Of a stretch of 64,000 bases of DNA, positions 7,565 through 16,992 are shown piece by piece. Made by a program: the position numbers and the translations under genes. Every line of letters begins with the position of its first letter. Within the stretch, counting starts at the first letter, position 1. The notes under the pieces are model-generated. The model did not search any database and had not been told where the DNA came from. It worked only from the letters and a program-made list of their open reading frames with translations. The DNA comes from UBA1309 sp047605645 (lineage in GTDB: Bacteria; Bacteroidota; Bacteroidia; Bacteroidales; Dysgonomonadaceae): assembly GCA_047605645.1 (NCBI GenBank), contig JASGFJ010000004.1:1-64000 (forward strand), given 5' to 3'.

Positions 7565-9796
7565 ATGGAAGCTCATATCAGCTTTAAGGGTAAAAAATGG
7601 AAAGACGAGATTAACGTCAACGATTTTATCCTGCAAAATTACACAGAATATACCGGTGACGATTCCTTTTTGACTGGCGCTACAGAGGCAACCAACAAAC
7701 TTTGGGAAAAACTTTCCGAAATGTTTATTCTTGAAAAGAAGAATGGAGTATACGATGCGGAAACCCGTATTCCGTCGCAAGTGGATGCTTACGGCCCCGG
7801 TTATATTGATAAATCGTTGGAAAAAATCGTTGGAGTTCAAGCCGATAAACCTCTGAAAAGAGCTATATTCCCCAATGGTGGTATTCGAATGGTCGAACAA
7901 AGCCTCAAAGAATATGGCTATGAATTGGATTCGACTACCAAAGAAATATTTACAAAATACCGCAGAACCCACAATGAAGGAGTGTTTGCTGCTTATACCG
8001 ACAGCATCAGACGCGCAAGAAGCAACGGTTTGCTTACGGGACTTCCCGATGCTTACGGGCGTGGGCGTATCATCGGTGATTATCGCCGTATTGCTCTTTA
8101 TGGGGTGGATCGACTGATCGCAGAAAGAGAGAGACGCTTTTTGGAATGCGATCCGATTGAGATGACCGACGATTTGACTCGTCTTCGGGAAGAGTTGAGC
8201 CTCCAGATTCAGGCTTTAAAAGCTTTGAAAAGAATGGCGGCATCCTATGGTTATGATATATCTGCTCCGGCAAAGAATGCGCAGGAAGCCATTCAATGGA
8301 CTTATTTCGGATATTTGGGAGCAATCAAAGACCAGAATGGTGCTGCAATGAGTTTGGGGCGTGTTACGACATTTTTCGATATCTACATAGAGAGAGATAT
8401 CCAGAATGGAACTTTAACTGAACAGGAGGCGCAAGAACTTGTTGACCACTTTGTGATGAAGCTTCGAATTGTTCGTTTCTTGCGTACTTCCGAATACAAC
8501 GAATTATTCTCTGGCGATCCGGTTTGGGTCACCGAATCTATCGGCGGAATGACAAATAACGGTCGTTCGCTGGTGACAAAGAACAGTTTCCGGATGTTAC
8601 ATACTCTTTACAATCTGGGACCGGCTCCGGAGCCTAATCTGACTGTCCTGTGGAGTGAAAGACTCCCTCAACCCTGGAAGGATTTTTGCTCGAAAGTGTC
8701 TATTGATACTTCCTCTCTTCAGTTTGAAAACGATGATATCATGCGTCCTCAACTTGGAGACGACTATGGTATTGCTTGTTGCGTGTCTCCAATGCGGATT
8801 GGACATCAGATGCAATTTTTCGGAGCAAGAGCTAATCTACCCAAATCATTACTATATACTATAAACGGAGGAAAAGACGAGAAAACCAAAGCTCAGGTGA
8901 TTCCTGAATACTGGGTTGAAAAAGTGAAAGGGGATTATCTGAACTTCGAAGAAGTATGGGCGAAATTCGACCGGACACTCGATTGGGTAGCCGAAACTTA
9001 CGTAAAAGCCTTGAATATCATTCATTATATGCACGATAAATATTCTTACGAAGCTCTTGAAATGGCGTTGCATGATGTGGATATTGTTCGTACTCAAGCC
9101 TTCGGCGTTTCCGGATTGTCTATTATCGCGGATTCTTTTGCAGCCATTAAATATGGTCGTGTGCGTGTTGTCAGAGACGAACAAGGTGATGCCGTTGATT
9201 ATATTCAGGAGGGAGAATATGTTCCTTTTGGAAACAACGACGACCAGACGGATGAATTTGCTGTCGCTATTGTCGAAAAATTCATGAATAAGATACGCAA
9301 GCATAAAATGTATAAGAATGCTATTCCTACACAATCCGTACTTACCATTACTTCAAATGTCGTATATGGAAAGAAGACAGGAAATACTCCTGACGGACGC
9401 CGTAGTGGAACTCCGTTTGCGCCGGGAGCAAATCCGATGCACGGACGAGACACGAAAGGAGCAGTTGCTTCTCTTTCATCTGTTGCTAAGTTGCCTTTCG
9501 AACATGCCAATGACGGAATTTCATATACCTTTGCTATTACCCCCCATACGCTAGGTAAAACAGACAAAGAAAAATCCTCTAATCTTTCTGGTTTGCTTGA
9601 CGGATATTTCAATCAGACGGGACATCATTTGAATGTAAATGTATTCAACCGGGATTTGCTGGTTGATGCGATGAATCATCCGGAGAACTATCCGCAGCTG
9701 ACTATTCGTGTGTCCGGTTATGCTGTAAATTTTGTGAAACTGACACGTGAACAGCAGGAAGATGTGATTAATCGTACGATTACCACAACATTTTAA
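7565..9796 (+). CDS. pflB: Formate C-acetyltransferase (pyruvate formate-lyase)
   Basis: Glycyl-radical enzyme that splits pyruvate plus CoA into acetyl-CoA and formate during anaerobic growth, in the cytoplasm. The 743 residues are near the usual length of ~750. The catalytic Cys pair is GIACCVSPM near residues 405-406. The radical Gly lies in RVSGYAVNF near residue 717, with the conserved C-terminal tail. The adenine/CoA and pyruvate-binding regions (for example TPDGRRSGTPFAPGANPMHGRD) are intact, so this is PFL and not a diol dehydratase paralogue. Its activase follows 78 bases later. The pair suggests a mixed-acid fermenting anaerobe. Confidence 0.97.
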   Translation: MEAHISFKGKKWKDEINVNDFILQNYTEYTGDDSFLTGATEATNKLWEKLSEMFILEKKNGVYDAETRIPSQVDAYGPGYIDKSLEKIVGVQADKPLKRAIFPNGGIRMVEQSLKEYGYELDSTTKEIFTKYRRTHNEGVFAAYTDSIRRARSNGLLTGLPDAYGRGRIIGDYRRIALYGVDRLIAERERRFLECDPIEMTDDLTRLREELSLQIQALKALKRMAASYGYDISAPAKNAQEAIQWTYFGYLGAIKDQNGAAMSLGRVTTFFDIYIERDIQNGTLTEQEAQELVDHFVMKLRIVRFLRTSEYNELFSGDPVWVTESIGGMTNNGRSLVTKNSFRMLHTLYNLGPAPEPNLTVLWSERLPQPWKDFCSKVSIDTSSLQFENDDIMRPQLGDDYGIACCVSPMRIGHQMQFFGARANLPKSLLYTINGGKDEKTKAQVIPEYWVEKVKGDYLNFEEVWAKFDRTLDWVAETYVKALNIIHYMHDKYSYEALEMALHDVDIVRTQAFGVSGLSIIADSFAAIKYGRVRVVRDEQGDAVDYIQEGEYVPFGNNDDQTDEFAVAIVEKFMNKIRKHKMYKNAIPTQSVLTITSNVVYGKKTGNTPDGRRSGTPFAPGANPMHGRDTKGAVASLSSVAKLPFEHANDGISYTFAITPHTLGKTDKEKSSNLSGLLDGYFNQTGHHLNVNVFNRDLLVDAMNHPENYPQLTIRVSGYAVNFVKLTREQQEDVINRTITTTF

Positions 9797-9824
9797 TCTG
9801 TCGTTGCAAACATAACTAAAAATT

Positions 9825-9863
9825 GTGAGCCATGTGGATTCTTTCGAATTCTTCATGGCTCGC
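9825..9863 (+). other. Hairpin in the pflB-pflA gap
   Basis: GTGAGCCATG (9825-9834) pairs with CATGGCTCGC (9854-9863), one wobble. GGATTC/GAATTC pair inside around a TTTC loop, with a small 1/2-base internal loop. The hairpin ends 11 bases before the pflA ATG. There is only a weak T-run, so it may be an attenuating terminator, an RNA-processing site or a structure that limits pflA translation. Confidence 0.6.
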
Positions 9864-9874
9864 ATTTCTTGAAT

Positions 9875-10606
9875 ATGGATAAAAAAATAGGTTACATTCA
9901 TTCTTTTGAATCTTTCGGGACAAAGGATGGCCCCGGTATTCGTTTTCTGTTTTTTATGCAGGGATGTCGTATGCGATGTCTCTATTGCCATAATGTAGAT
10001 ACTTGGGATATTCACAAATCCAACTATCAGTTGACGGCAGAAGAGGCTTTGCTGGAAGTGCAAAAGGTAGATGCTTTTGTAAAGGGACGAATTACGGTTT
10101 CTGGTGGAGAACCGATGTTACAGGCCGATTTCTTAGCTGATTTCTTTCGATTGTGTAAGCAAAGAAATATGCATATTGCAGTGGATACTTGCGGATTCAT
10201 TTTTAATGAGAAAGTCAAGGAGGTGCTGGAATACACAGACCTAGTGTTGTTGGATATCAAGCATATCGATCCGGAAAAATATAAAGTCTTGACCTCGCAA
10301 TCTTTACAACCCACCCTGGATTTTATGGAATATCTCCATTCTATCCATAAACCTGTATGGTTGCGTTATGTGCTGGTTCCCGGTTATTCGGATGATGAAA
10401 AGGATCTGCATAATTGGGCGAAATATGCATCCCGGTTTGAAAATGTAGAGCGCGTGGATATTTTGCCGTTTCATCAAATGGGGATTCATAAATGGGAAGA
10501 AATGGGAATTCCCTATGCTTTGAAGAATGTTTCGTCGCCTACCATCGAAGAGATAAAGAAGGCAGAGGCTATTTTCAAGAGTTATGGACTGGAGGTTGCT
10601 GTTTAG
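9875..10606 (+). CDS. pflA: Pyruvate formate-lyase activating enzyme (radical SAM)
   Basis: Generates the glycyl radical on PflB using S-adenosylmethionine and a [4Fe-4S] cluster. The ATG at 9875 gives MDKKIGYIHSFESFGTKDGPG; a TTG two codons earlier is less likely. The cluster motif is CRMRCLYCH, CxxxCxxC with the following His typical of activases. GGEPMLQ is the SAM-binding GGE motif. Its length of 243 residues matches PflA (about 245), without the extra ferredoxin insert of the longer activases. It is cotranscribed with pflB, separated by a hairpin. Confidence 0.96.
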   Translation: MDKKIGYIHSFESFGTKDGPGIRFLFFMQGCRMRCLYCHNVDTWDIHKSNYQLTAEEALLEVQKVDAFVKGRITVSGGEPMLQADFLADFFRLCKQRNMHIAVDTCGFIFNEKVKEVLEYTDLVLLDIKHIDPEKYKVLTSQSLQPTLDFMEYLHSIHKPVWLRYVLVPGYSDDEKDLHNWAKYASRFENVERVDILPFHQMGIHKWEEMGIPYALKNVSSPTIEEIKKAEAIFKSYGLEVAV

Positions 10607-10681
10607 TAAATGTTTTGAAAATCAAGGATTATGGAACAAGCTTCGCCGATTAAAAGATAAAAGGATAAATCCTTTTGCGTT

Positions 10682-10715
10682 AATCCCTGTTTTTAAACAG
10701 GGATTTTCTTTTTTC
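10682..10715 (+). terminator. Terminator after pflA
   Basis: AATCCCTGTTT (10682-10692) pairs with AAACAGGGATT (10695-10705) and is followed by a T-rich run. The true loop is probably 4-6 bases, with the innermost pairs open. Confidence 0.85.
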
Positions 10716-11051
10716 TAACGGGAAAATTCATCCGACACCTTGAAAAATAAATCAACTACAATCTTGATAATATCGATATCGCAGATGTATGCTTTCTGTA
10801 TAACAATAAAACCATCATCTGTATTTCTTTTTTATGCTGTCTGCGGCATTGTCTCTACTCGCGACTGCGGAAGACCGATTGCCTTCGTTGTAAAAAACAC
10901 GGTTGTTGCCATCGCATAACACCTTGTTTGTTGAATCTCTTCAAGCTTACTTTGCCTGAAAAAAGGAATGTGTGCCTGTTCCTTAAAACGATTTATGTGC
11001 TCCCGGGAATGTAGATATGTTTTTTCTTTACGAACATGCAGAATACAACTT
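10716..11051. other. Intergenic region without a recognisable gene
   Basis: Between the pflA terminator and the 3' end of the next gene on the minus strand. Only short frames of about 20-30 codons exist on either strand, none with a convincing start or family signature. I see no repeat or hairpin worth calling. Confidence 0.5.
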
Positions 11052-12017
11052 TTAAAAACCTGCTACAATGCCGTTCGGTATAATGATGTTATAGATCTCA
11101 TTTTTTGACTGAGGCCTTATGTCTGATGTTATGTGCACTGTTATATCTGTATTTTCAGAAGTGATGTAGGCGCAGTTGGGAGTATTCCCATTTGGTTGAA
11201 CAGTTGCAGAGATAGGTTGACGAGCTACAAGTCCCGAAAGTTCGATGGGTTGATCTCCAATCATCGGACGACTGAATGTTATGCTGGCTTCCGGGATATG
11301 TCTTGCTCTTGGGGAAAAATTGTAGGTTTCTACAAATGCTATGTTATTGCTCTTCCAAACAAGCTTCTCTCCTGAAAACAATAATCGGCCTATCCTGGTT
11401 ACCTTTCCATCTTTTTTGTCTGTCACAGTCATGCAAACCCAGCTGTGAGGTTCTCCCTTAAAGCTTATTGTCTCTTCCTTTATTAACGATAGGGTGTAAG
11501 TTCCTTTTGTCCATATACAAGGACGCCTTACGCTGCAAAATTCACCTTCATTTCCGGCACTGGCACATAATCCGCCATCATACATTTCTACATATTCTAC
11601 TCCTATCGGAGTAACCCTGTCGTGACTCCAGCGAGAAAAGATACCGCCTTTGCCAGCTATCTTCATGACAGTCAGGTTTTCTTTGGTTGGCGATCCGTCT
11701 ATGTTTGTTTGAATACCGGCGTAAAATTGTTGTCCATTAAATGAACCATTAAAAGGGCATATATACAAGAAGTAGGTTGTCGGGATATCCCTGTTTATTT
11801 CTATATCCATATCTATACGCTGAAAATCGACGATACTATCGGTCGAAAATACCCATTTAACCTGCATTAGATGCCAGGGCAAGGGCGGGAGTGTAATGTT
11901 TCTGGATTTGGCAATCTTATAGATGTCAAGGTTATTCTTTTTTTGCGCGAATAATTGGATGGATAATAAAAAAGCAAAGAGGACGAAAAGAAACTGTTTC
12001 GGTTTTAAGTTTTTCAT
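11052..12017 (-). CDS. Secreted protein of unknown function
   Basis: 321 residues with a signal peptide (MKNLKPKQFLFVLFAFLLSIQLFAQ, cleavage after FAQ). The body is beta-rich. It contains WSHDRVTPIGVEYVEMYDGG, an aromatic N-terminal LPPLPWHLMQVKWVF, and a C-terminal ~70 residues that look like a small beta domain (ISATVQPNGNTPNCAYI ... IYNIIIPNG). It may belong to the DUF3472-type carbohydrate-associated group of Bacteroidetes, but I cannot assign it firmly. No catalytic motif is evident. It has no co-oriented partner, and the DNA upstream contains a gene fragment in the same direction, so it may be the survivor of a larger cluster. Confidence 0.7.
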   Translation of the reverse strand: MKNLKPKQFLFVLFAFLLSIQLFAQKKNNLDIYKIAKSRNITLPPLPWHLMQVKWVFSTDSIVDFQRIDMDIEINRDIPTTYFLYICPFNGSFNGQQFYAGIQTNIDGSPTKENLTVMKIAGKGGIFSRWSHDRVTPIGVEYVEMYDGGLCASAGNEGEFCSVRRPCIWTKGTYTLSLIKEETISFKGEPHSWVCMTVTDKKDGKVTRIGRLLFSGEKLVWKSNNIAFVETYNFSPRARHIPEASITFSRPMIGDQPIELSGLVARQPISATVQPNGNTPNCAYITSENTDITVHITSDIRPQSKNEIYNIIIPNGIVAGF

Positions 12018-12188
12018 AGGTAAGGTTCTTAGAATAATGGCTTATGTGATTATATTCTTACGATTAGGAGGTATGGCACTCGCTTGTTTTTTTAATCATC
12101 CTTTTAAGTGGTTTAAGAAAAATCATGCTTCGGTTGACCGATTGTTTCCTTTTCTTACTTATCGTGGAAAGCAAGGCTTGTTGTGATG

Positions 12189-12374
12189 CTAAATTATTCT
12201 GTTTTTACTATTCCTGTAAAATCGAATTTGAGGCTGAAGCATCTCTTTTAGCCAGCTTTTATCGGGCGGCATATTTTCTTTCTTTTCTAAAAGCTGAATA
12301 GCTGAGTGAAACATTCCGGGGCGGTCTTTTGACAGTTTGTCGCCAGCCTGAATGCGGTAATAAATATAGTGTAT
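12189..12374 (-). pseudogene. C-terminal fragment of an unidentified gene
   Basis: A 61-codon open stretch ends in TAG and has protein-like composition (YYRIQAGDKLSKDRPGMFHSA near its N-terminal side, then Lys/Glu-rich helices, ending in RFYRNSKNRII). There is no start codon before residue 21 and a stop codon precedes it, so it looks like the tail of a deleted gene. It has the same direction as the secreted protein downstream. I do not recognise the family. Confidence 0.45.
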
Positions 12375-12433
12375 CTAAGTATTTATTTAATTGTGATACA
12401 TGGCATATTTATATCTCACGAATATATAAAAAA

Positions 12434-12970
12434 ATGGATGTAAATAGCAATAACTCTGATTTGGTTAAGTTTAGCAGATTGTTGCATCATACTGTTTTAT
12501 TTTTCAAAGATATACTAAATTTATCCGGGAAGCAACAACGATATATATATAATCGGTTCTGTTGGTTGCTCTTACTGTTATATAAGAATTTAGAGTCCGT
12601 GTTTTCATTTTCCGGTAATCGTGTTGTTGCGGAGTTTTTTAACAGGCGTTTTCTTGTTGTCCGTTTGAAATCCGGTAACTTCAATAGATGGTTGAACTGG
12701 ATGCCCTTATTTGGGTTTAATATCTTTGAATCTGAGGTTGGTATGTCTTTGTTGGGGTTGGTAGTAAGTATTACAAATAAAGCTATTTGTGTGTTCTTTG
12801 AAGTTCACCGTGCTCGGAAAGTGTTTAAACCGTTGGATCGGGCATCTACTTACCGGGCTTTATTGAAAATATCTATTGATCTATCTTGTTGCTTTCGGTT
12901 TAGAATTAAGGATCGAAATATCTTTGTATTGGAATGTGAAAAAGATAGTTTGTTTTGTTCCTATAGGTGA
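12434..12970 (+). CDS. Doubtful hypothetical frame
   Basis: A 178-codon frame from the ATG at 12434; the frame stays open to 12329. The predicted protein is rich in Phe, Leu, Val, Arg, Cys and Asn and poor in Glu and Lys, as expected when a Lys/Asn/Glu-rich strand is read backwards. The opposite strand is open over about 100 codons in the same place, with LLKLPDFKRTTRKRLLKNSA in its frame but no good start. I cannot tell which strand, if either, codes. No motif, signal peptide or family is recognised. Confidence 0.2.
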   Translation: MDVNSNNSDLVKFSRLLHHTVLFFKDILNLSGKQQRYIYNRFCWLLLLLYKNLESVFSFSGNRVVAEFFNRRFLVVRLKSGNFNRWLNWMPLFGFNIFESEVGMSLLGLVVSITNKAICVFFEVHRARKVFKPLDRASTYRALLKISIDLSCCFRFRIKDRNIFVLECEKDSLFCSYR

Positions 12971-13117
12971 AAACTATTTAAATTGATGTCAAAATGAAAG
13001 GTATTTTGTCTTTGCAGGCCAATGAAAGAGAATTATTGCTATTTTTAGATTCGAATTTAACCTGTAAGAAGTCGTACGCATAAAAGAAAAACTAAACTAA
13101 ATAAAGCTTAGTTGCGT

Positions 13118-13270
13118 AGCAAGTTATTATCTTTATAGTCCGTAAGTGAATGGGCAACGAAACACTGCGGGAAAATACAGGCCTATCTGACTTTCTATCT
13201 GTTTAGAGGAGAGAATTAAAGATGGTTCTGTTTAGATAGCTTGCTTTGCTTAGTGTCTTCTTTTTTAATT
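13118..13270 (+). ncRNA. Possible structured RNA
   Basis: AGCAAGTTAT (13118-13127) can pair with ATAGCTTGCT (13236-13245), one wobble, closing a ~110-base interior. A T-rich run (TCTTCTTTTTT) follows at 13255-13266. The layout of a closing stem, large interior and T-run resembles small RNAs of the 6S size class, but I cannot match the interior to a known family. Weak call. Confidence 0.2.
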
Positions 13271-13301
13271 GTTTCCGAATATATAAAGAACTAAACTATT
13301 T

Positions 13302-13937
13302 ATGAAAATAAAAGAATTTGAATTTAATCCGATTCAAGAGAATACATTCGTTGTGTATGATGAAACCAAAGAATGTGTCATTATCGATCCGGGATGTTTC
13401 TATCCGGATGAAAAAGTTGAACTTCTAGAATTTATTCTTAATAATGACCTGATTGTGAAGCATCTTTTAAATACACACCTTCATTTTGACCATGTGTTTG
13501 GAAATGCTTTTATAGAAGAACGGCTTGGCGTATTAACCAAAGCGAATAAGAAAGATGAATTTCTGTTGGACGATATGGCAGCTAAAATGCGAATGTTCGG
13601 CTTCCATCAAGAAATTGAAAAACTTCGGGTCGGAGCTTATATTCAAGAAAATGACACGATACGCTTCGGAAATCAGGAGCTCATTGTTTTAGAAGTGCCG
13701 GGACATTCTCCGGGAAGTGTTGTTTTTTACAGTAAAGCCGGATATCTTTTTGCCGGAGATGTCCTCTTTAGAGGGAGTATCGGGCGCACAGACCTGGATG
13801 GCGGAAATTTTGATCAACTGATTTCCGGAATTCAAACCAAATTATTTTCTCTTCCTGCCGATACAATTGTATTTCCGGGTCATGGCCCTTCCACAACAAT
13901 CGGTTTTGAGCAAAAAAATAATCCATATTTATCATAA
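13302..13937 (+). CDS. Metallo-beta-lactamase-fold hydrolase (glyoxalase II-like)
   Basis: A 211-residue cytoplasmic hydrolase. The metal-binding motif HLHFDH (HxHxDH) is near residue 60. The later ligands are the His of VPGHSPGSVVFY, the Asp of FAGDVLFRGSIGRTDL, and the His of FPGHGPSTTIG. The SIGRTDLDGG element and the short length match the YcbL/type II glyoxalase branch, which hydrolyses thioesters such as S-lactoylglutathione in related proteins. The substrate here is unknown. It precedes gcvP by 46 bases and may be cotranscribed with it. Confidence 0.88.
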   Translation: MKIKEFEFNPIQENTFVVYDETKECVIIDPGCFYPDEKVELLEFILNNDLIVKHLLNTHLHFDHVFGNAFIEERLGVLTKANKKDEFLLDDMAAKMRMFGFHQEIEKLRVGAYIQENDTIRFGNQELIVLEVPGHSPGSVVFYSKAGYLFAGDVLFRGSIGRTDLDGGNFDQLISGIQTKLFSLPADTIVFPGHGPSTTIGFEQKNNPYLS

Positions 13938-13983
13938 GAGTTTATATCATACATATTTACCTTTTAGATTTTACAACTAGCTA

Positions 13984-16839
13984 ATGAAAACAGAACTATT
14001 TAGAAATCGTCATATTGGAGTGAATCCATCTGACCTGGAAACAATGTTGGCGAAAATTGGAGCATCCTCATTGGATGAACTCATTGAGCAAACAGTGCCT
14101 TCTGATATTCGTCTTGCGGAAAAACTGAATCTTCCGGAAGCTCAAAGTGAGCAGGAATATGCAGAACACATTCAGTTTCTTGCCTCTCAAAACCGGATTT
14201 TTGCTACATATATCGGGATGGGATGGTATGAAACTGTTACTCCGGCTGCCATATATCGCAATGTCTTTGAAAACCCTGTCTGGTACACTTCTTACACTCC
14301 TTATCAAGCCGAGATATCGCAAGGGCGTTTAGAGGCTTTGTACAATTTCCAGACACTGGTGAGCGACTTGACAGCCTTGCCTTTAGCCAATTGTTCTCTG
14401 CTCGATGAAGCAACAGCAGGAGCTGAGGCGGTTACCATGATGTATAATCTGCGTTCCAGAACTCAAATAAAAAATCAGGTTTCAAAGGTATTTGTGGATG
14501 AACGTATATTTCCTCAAACCCTCGCTGTCATTAATACCCGGATGAAACCGCAGGGAATAGATGTCGTTGTCGGAGATTTTCGAACAATCGACCTTGACGC
14601 TTCTTATTTGGGTGCAGTCGTTCAGTATCCAGATTCCAACGGAAATATTGCAGACTACACCGCTTTCACACAGAAAGCTCACGATTTGGATATTAAGGTT
14701 GCAGCCGCAACGGATTTAATGGCTCTTCTGCTGATAAAAGCTCCCGGAGAGTGGGGCGCTGATATTGCATTCGGAAGTAGCCAGCGTTTGGGTATTCCTA
14801 TGTTTTACGGAGGGCCCTCTGCCGGATTTTTTGCAACAAAAGAAGAGCACAAACGTTCTCTTCCCGGCCGTATCATTGGTATGTCAAAAGATGCATACGG
14901 AAAGCCGGCATTGCGTATGGCTCTTCAGACGCGGGAGCAACATATTAAAAGAGAAAAAGCAACTTCCAATATTTGTACGGCACAGGCTTTGCTGGCAACA
15001 ATGTCTTCCTTCTATGCTGTATATCATGGCGCAGAAGGGCTTCGTAAGATAGCTTTGCGTATCCATTCCGCTACAAATCTCATTGCAGATGAACTGAAGC
15101 AGTGGGGATACACGTTGATGAACGAACAGTTCTTTGATACATTAAAGATTGCATTACCGGAAGGAATTGCACAATCGACAGTTCGGGATATTGCTGAAGC
15201 TCGTGAGATAAATTTTCGTTATTTCCATACAGGGGAAATCGGGTTGAGCATAGGAGAAACAATTACTGATTATCGTATTCATGAGATTCTCGCTGTTTTT
15301 GCTTTGGCTGCTAAAGTGAATACCATTCAGATGGTGGATGATCTGGATGAAAAATTGACTATCGATGAAAAATTCCTTCGCCAAAGCCATTATCTTGATT
15401 ACGATGTTTTCAAACTTTACCATACCGAAACCGAGCTGATGCGTTATATCAAGAAACTTGAACGGAGGGATATCTCGCTGGCGCACTCTATGATACCGCT
15501 CGGATCTTGTACAATGAAGCTGAATGCTGCTTCCGAATTGCTGCCTCTGGGGTTTTCGGGCTTGCAGCAAGTGCATCCCTTTGCTCCCTTGCATCAGGTA
15601 GCCGGATATGCTGAAATGATTCAGGAATTGGCTGCTTATTTGGGAGAAATTACAGGTCTTCCGGGAGTCAGTTTCCAGCCAAATTCTGGTGCCGCCGGCG
15701 AATATGCAGGTTTGATGACAATTCGTGCTTATCAAAAAAGTAAAGGCGAAGACTGTCGTAATCTTGTTTTGATTCCAGCTTCTGCACATGGTACTAATCC
15801 TGCCTCTGCAGTTCAGGCCGGTTTTGATATTCTTGTTGTGGAATGTGATGAGTTTGGCAATGTGAAAATTGATGATTTAAGAAAGAAGGCTTCAGAGAAT
15901 AAAGAACGTCTTTCGGCTTTTATGATAACCTACCCTTCTACAAATGGAATTTTTGAGACAAATATTCGTGAAATGATGGATATTATTCATGAGAATGGCG
16001 GGCAGGTGTATATGGATGGTGCAAATATGAATGCGCAGGTCGGATTGACAAATCCGGGGACAATCGGTGCCGATGTTTGCCATTTGAATCTTCATAAAAC
16101 GTTTGCTATTCCTCACGGAGGTGGCGGACCGGGTGAAGGACCAATCTGTATGGCTGAGCATTTGATTCCGTTCAAACCTCATCATGAGTTTCTGGATAAC
16201 AGTAATTTGAATACTGTTGCAGCAGCTCCTTTTGGGAGTGCAGGTATTCTGACCATTACTTACGGGTATATTCGGATGATGGGAGCTGATGGCTTGGCTT
16301 TGGCCTCGAAAGCTGCAATTCTGAATGCGAATTATTTAGCTGATGCCTTGGCGGATTCTTATAATGTCCTGTTTCGTGGTGCGCAGGGACGTGTTGCCCA
16401 CGAGTTGATTATTGAATGTCGCAATATTAAAGAGGAATCCGGTATTAGCGAAACCGATATTGCTAAGCGGTTGATGGATTACGGTTATCATGCACCCACA
16501 TTGTCATTTCCTATTCATGGTACGTTAATGATTGAGCCTACGGAAAGTGAAAGCTTAGCCGAATTGGATCGATTTGTGGCCGCAATGACTCAGATCAAAG
16601 AAGAGATAGGTGAAGTTGTTCGAGGCGAATACAATTTAGAAGATAATGTACTGGTGAATGCACCGCATCCGGAGTATGAGGCTGTTGCTGATGAATGGAA
16701 TCACGCCTATTCTCGTTCAAAAGCTGTTTATCCGCTTGCGTTTGTCGCTGAAAACAAATTCTGGGTAAATGTAGCGCGGGTTGATAATGCCTATGGCGAT
16801 AGAAACCTTATAGCTGGTCTTGGGTGTGCTTGTTCCTGA
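13984..16839 (+). CDS. gcvP: Glycine dehydrogenase (aminomethyl-transferring), P-protein
   Basis: PLP enzyme of the glycine cleavage system: it decarboxylates glycine and passes the aminomethyl group to the lipoyl H-protein. The 951 residues make the full-length homodimeric form, with N-terminal (residues 1-440) and C-terminal halves fused, unlike the split gcvPA/gcvPB. The PLP lysine is in LNLHKTFAIPHGGGGPG near residue 705. RHIGVNPSD at the start and NSGAAGEYAGL are typical. No gcvT or gcvH lies beside it, and there is no obvious glycine riboswitch in the 46-base gap upstream. Confidence 0.97.
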   Translation: MKTELFRNRHIGVNPSDLETMLAKIGASSLDELIEQTVPSDIRLAEKLNLPEAQSEQEYAEHIQFLASQNRIFATYIGMGWYETVTPAAIYRNVFENPVWYTSYTPYQAEISQGRLEALYNFQTLVSDLTALPLANCSLLDEATAGAEAVTMMYNLRSRTQIKNQVSKVFVDERIFPQTLAVINTRMKPQGIDVVVGDFRTIDLDASYLGAVVQYPDSNGNIADYTAFTQKAHDLDIKVAAATDLMALLLIKAPGEWGADIAFGSSQRLGIPMFYGGPSAGFFATKEEHKRSLPGRIIGMSKDAYGKPALRMALQTREQHIKREKATSNICTAQALLATMSSFYAVYHGAEGLRKIALRIHSATNLIADELKQWGYTLMNEQFFDTLKIALPEGIAQSTVRDIAEAREINFRYFHTGEIGLSIGETITDYRIHEILAVFALAAKVNTIQMVDDLDEKLTIDEKFLRQSHYLDYDVFKLYHTETELMRYIKKLERRDISLAHSMIPLGSCTMKLNAASELLPLGFSGLQQVHPFAPLHQVAGYAEMIQELAAYLGEITGLPGVSFQPNSGAAGEYAGLMTIRAYQKSKGEDCRNLVLIPASAHGTNPASAVQAGFDILVVECDEFGNVKIDDLRKKASENKERLSAFMITYPSTNGIFETNIREMMDIIHENGGQVYMDGANMNAQVGLTNPGTIGADVCHLNLHKTFAIPHGGGGPGEGPICMAEHLIPFKPHHEFLDNSNLNTVAAAPFGSAGILTITYGYIRMMGADGLALASKAAILNANYLADALADSYNVLFRGAQGRVAHELIIECRNIKEESGISETDIAKRLMDYGYHAPTLSFPIHGTLMIEPTESESLAELDRFVAAMTQIKEEIGEVVRGEYNLEDNVLVNAPHPEYEAVADEWNHAYSRSKAVYPLAFVAENKFWVNVARVDNAYGDRNLIAGLGCACS

Positions 16840-16880
16840 GGAGAACAGGTAGAATATAATTTCAGTACTCGTTAAGTATA

Positions 16881-16924
16881 AACAAGAGTTGTATCCTTTT
16901 ATGGATATAGCTCTTGTTTTTTTT
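16881..16924 (+). terminator. Terminator after gcvP
   Basis: A 16-bp stem, AACAAGAGTTGTATCC (16881-16896) with GGATATAGCTCTTGTT (16903-16918), has two G-U pairs, followed by T8. Confidence 0.9.
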
Positions 16925-16992
16925 GTTAAAGATGCGTGTTTTGTTGGTTTATTTTATCATTCATAGTTAATTATTTTGAATTGTGTGAAAAT

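Larger units (their letters stand above)
12375..13301. other. Gene-poor, probably decayed region
   Basis: About 0.9 kb with no confident gene. A doubtful plus-strand frame (12434-12970) and its equally open antisense frame are listed or discussed separately. Toward the right end there is a possible structured transcript around 13118-13270. No IS remnants or direct repeats were seen. Confidence 0.45.

Noticed and set aside
11923..12186. 87-codon plus-strand frame over the start of the secreted-protein gene
   Set aside because: It overlaps the signal peptide of a better-supported gene and has no recognisable domain.
13938..13983. Glycine riboswitch before gcvP
   Set aside because: The gap is only 46 bases and shows no paired elements; too short for the aptamer.
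15154..15789. 211-codon frame antisense to gcvP
   Set aside because: It lies wholly inside a highly conserved gene and has no domain; composition is that of a shadow frame.
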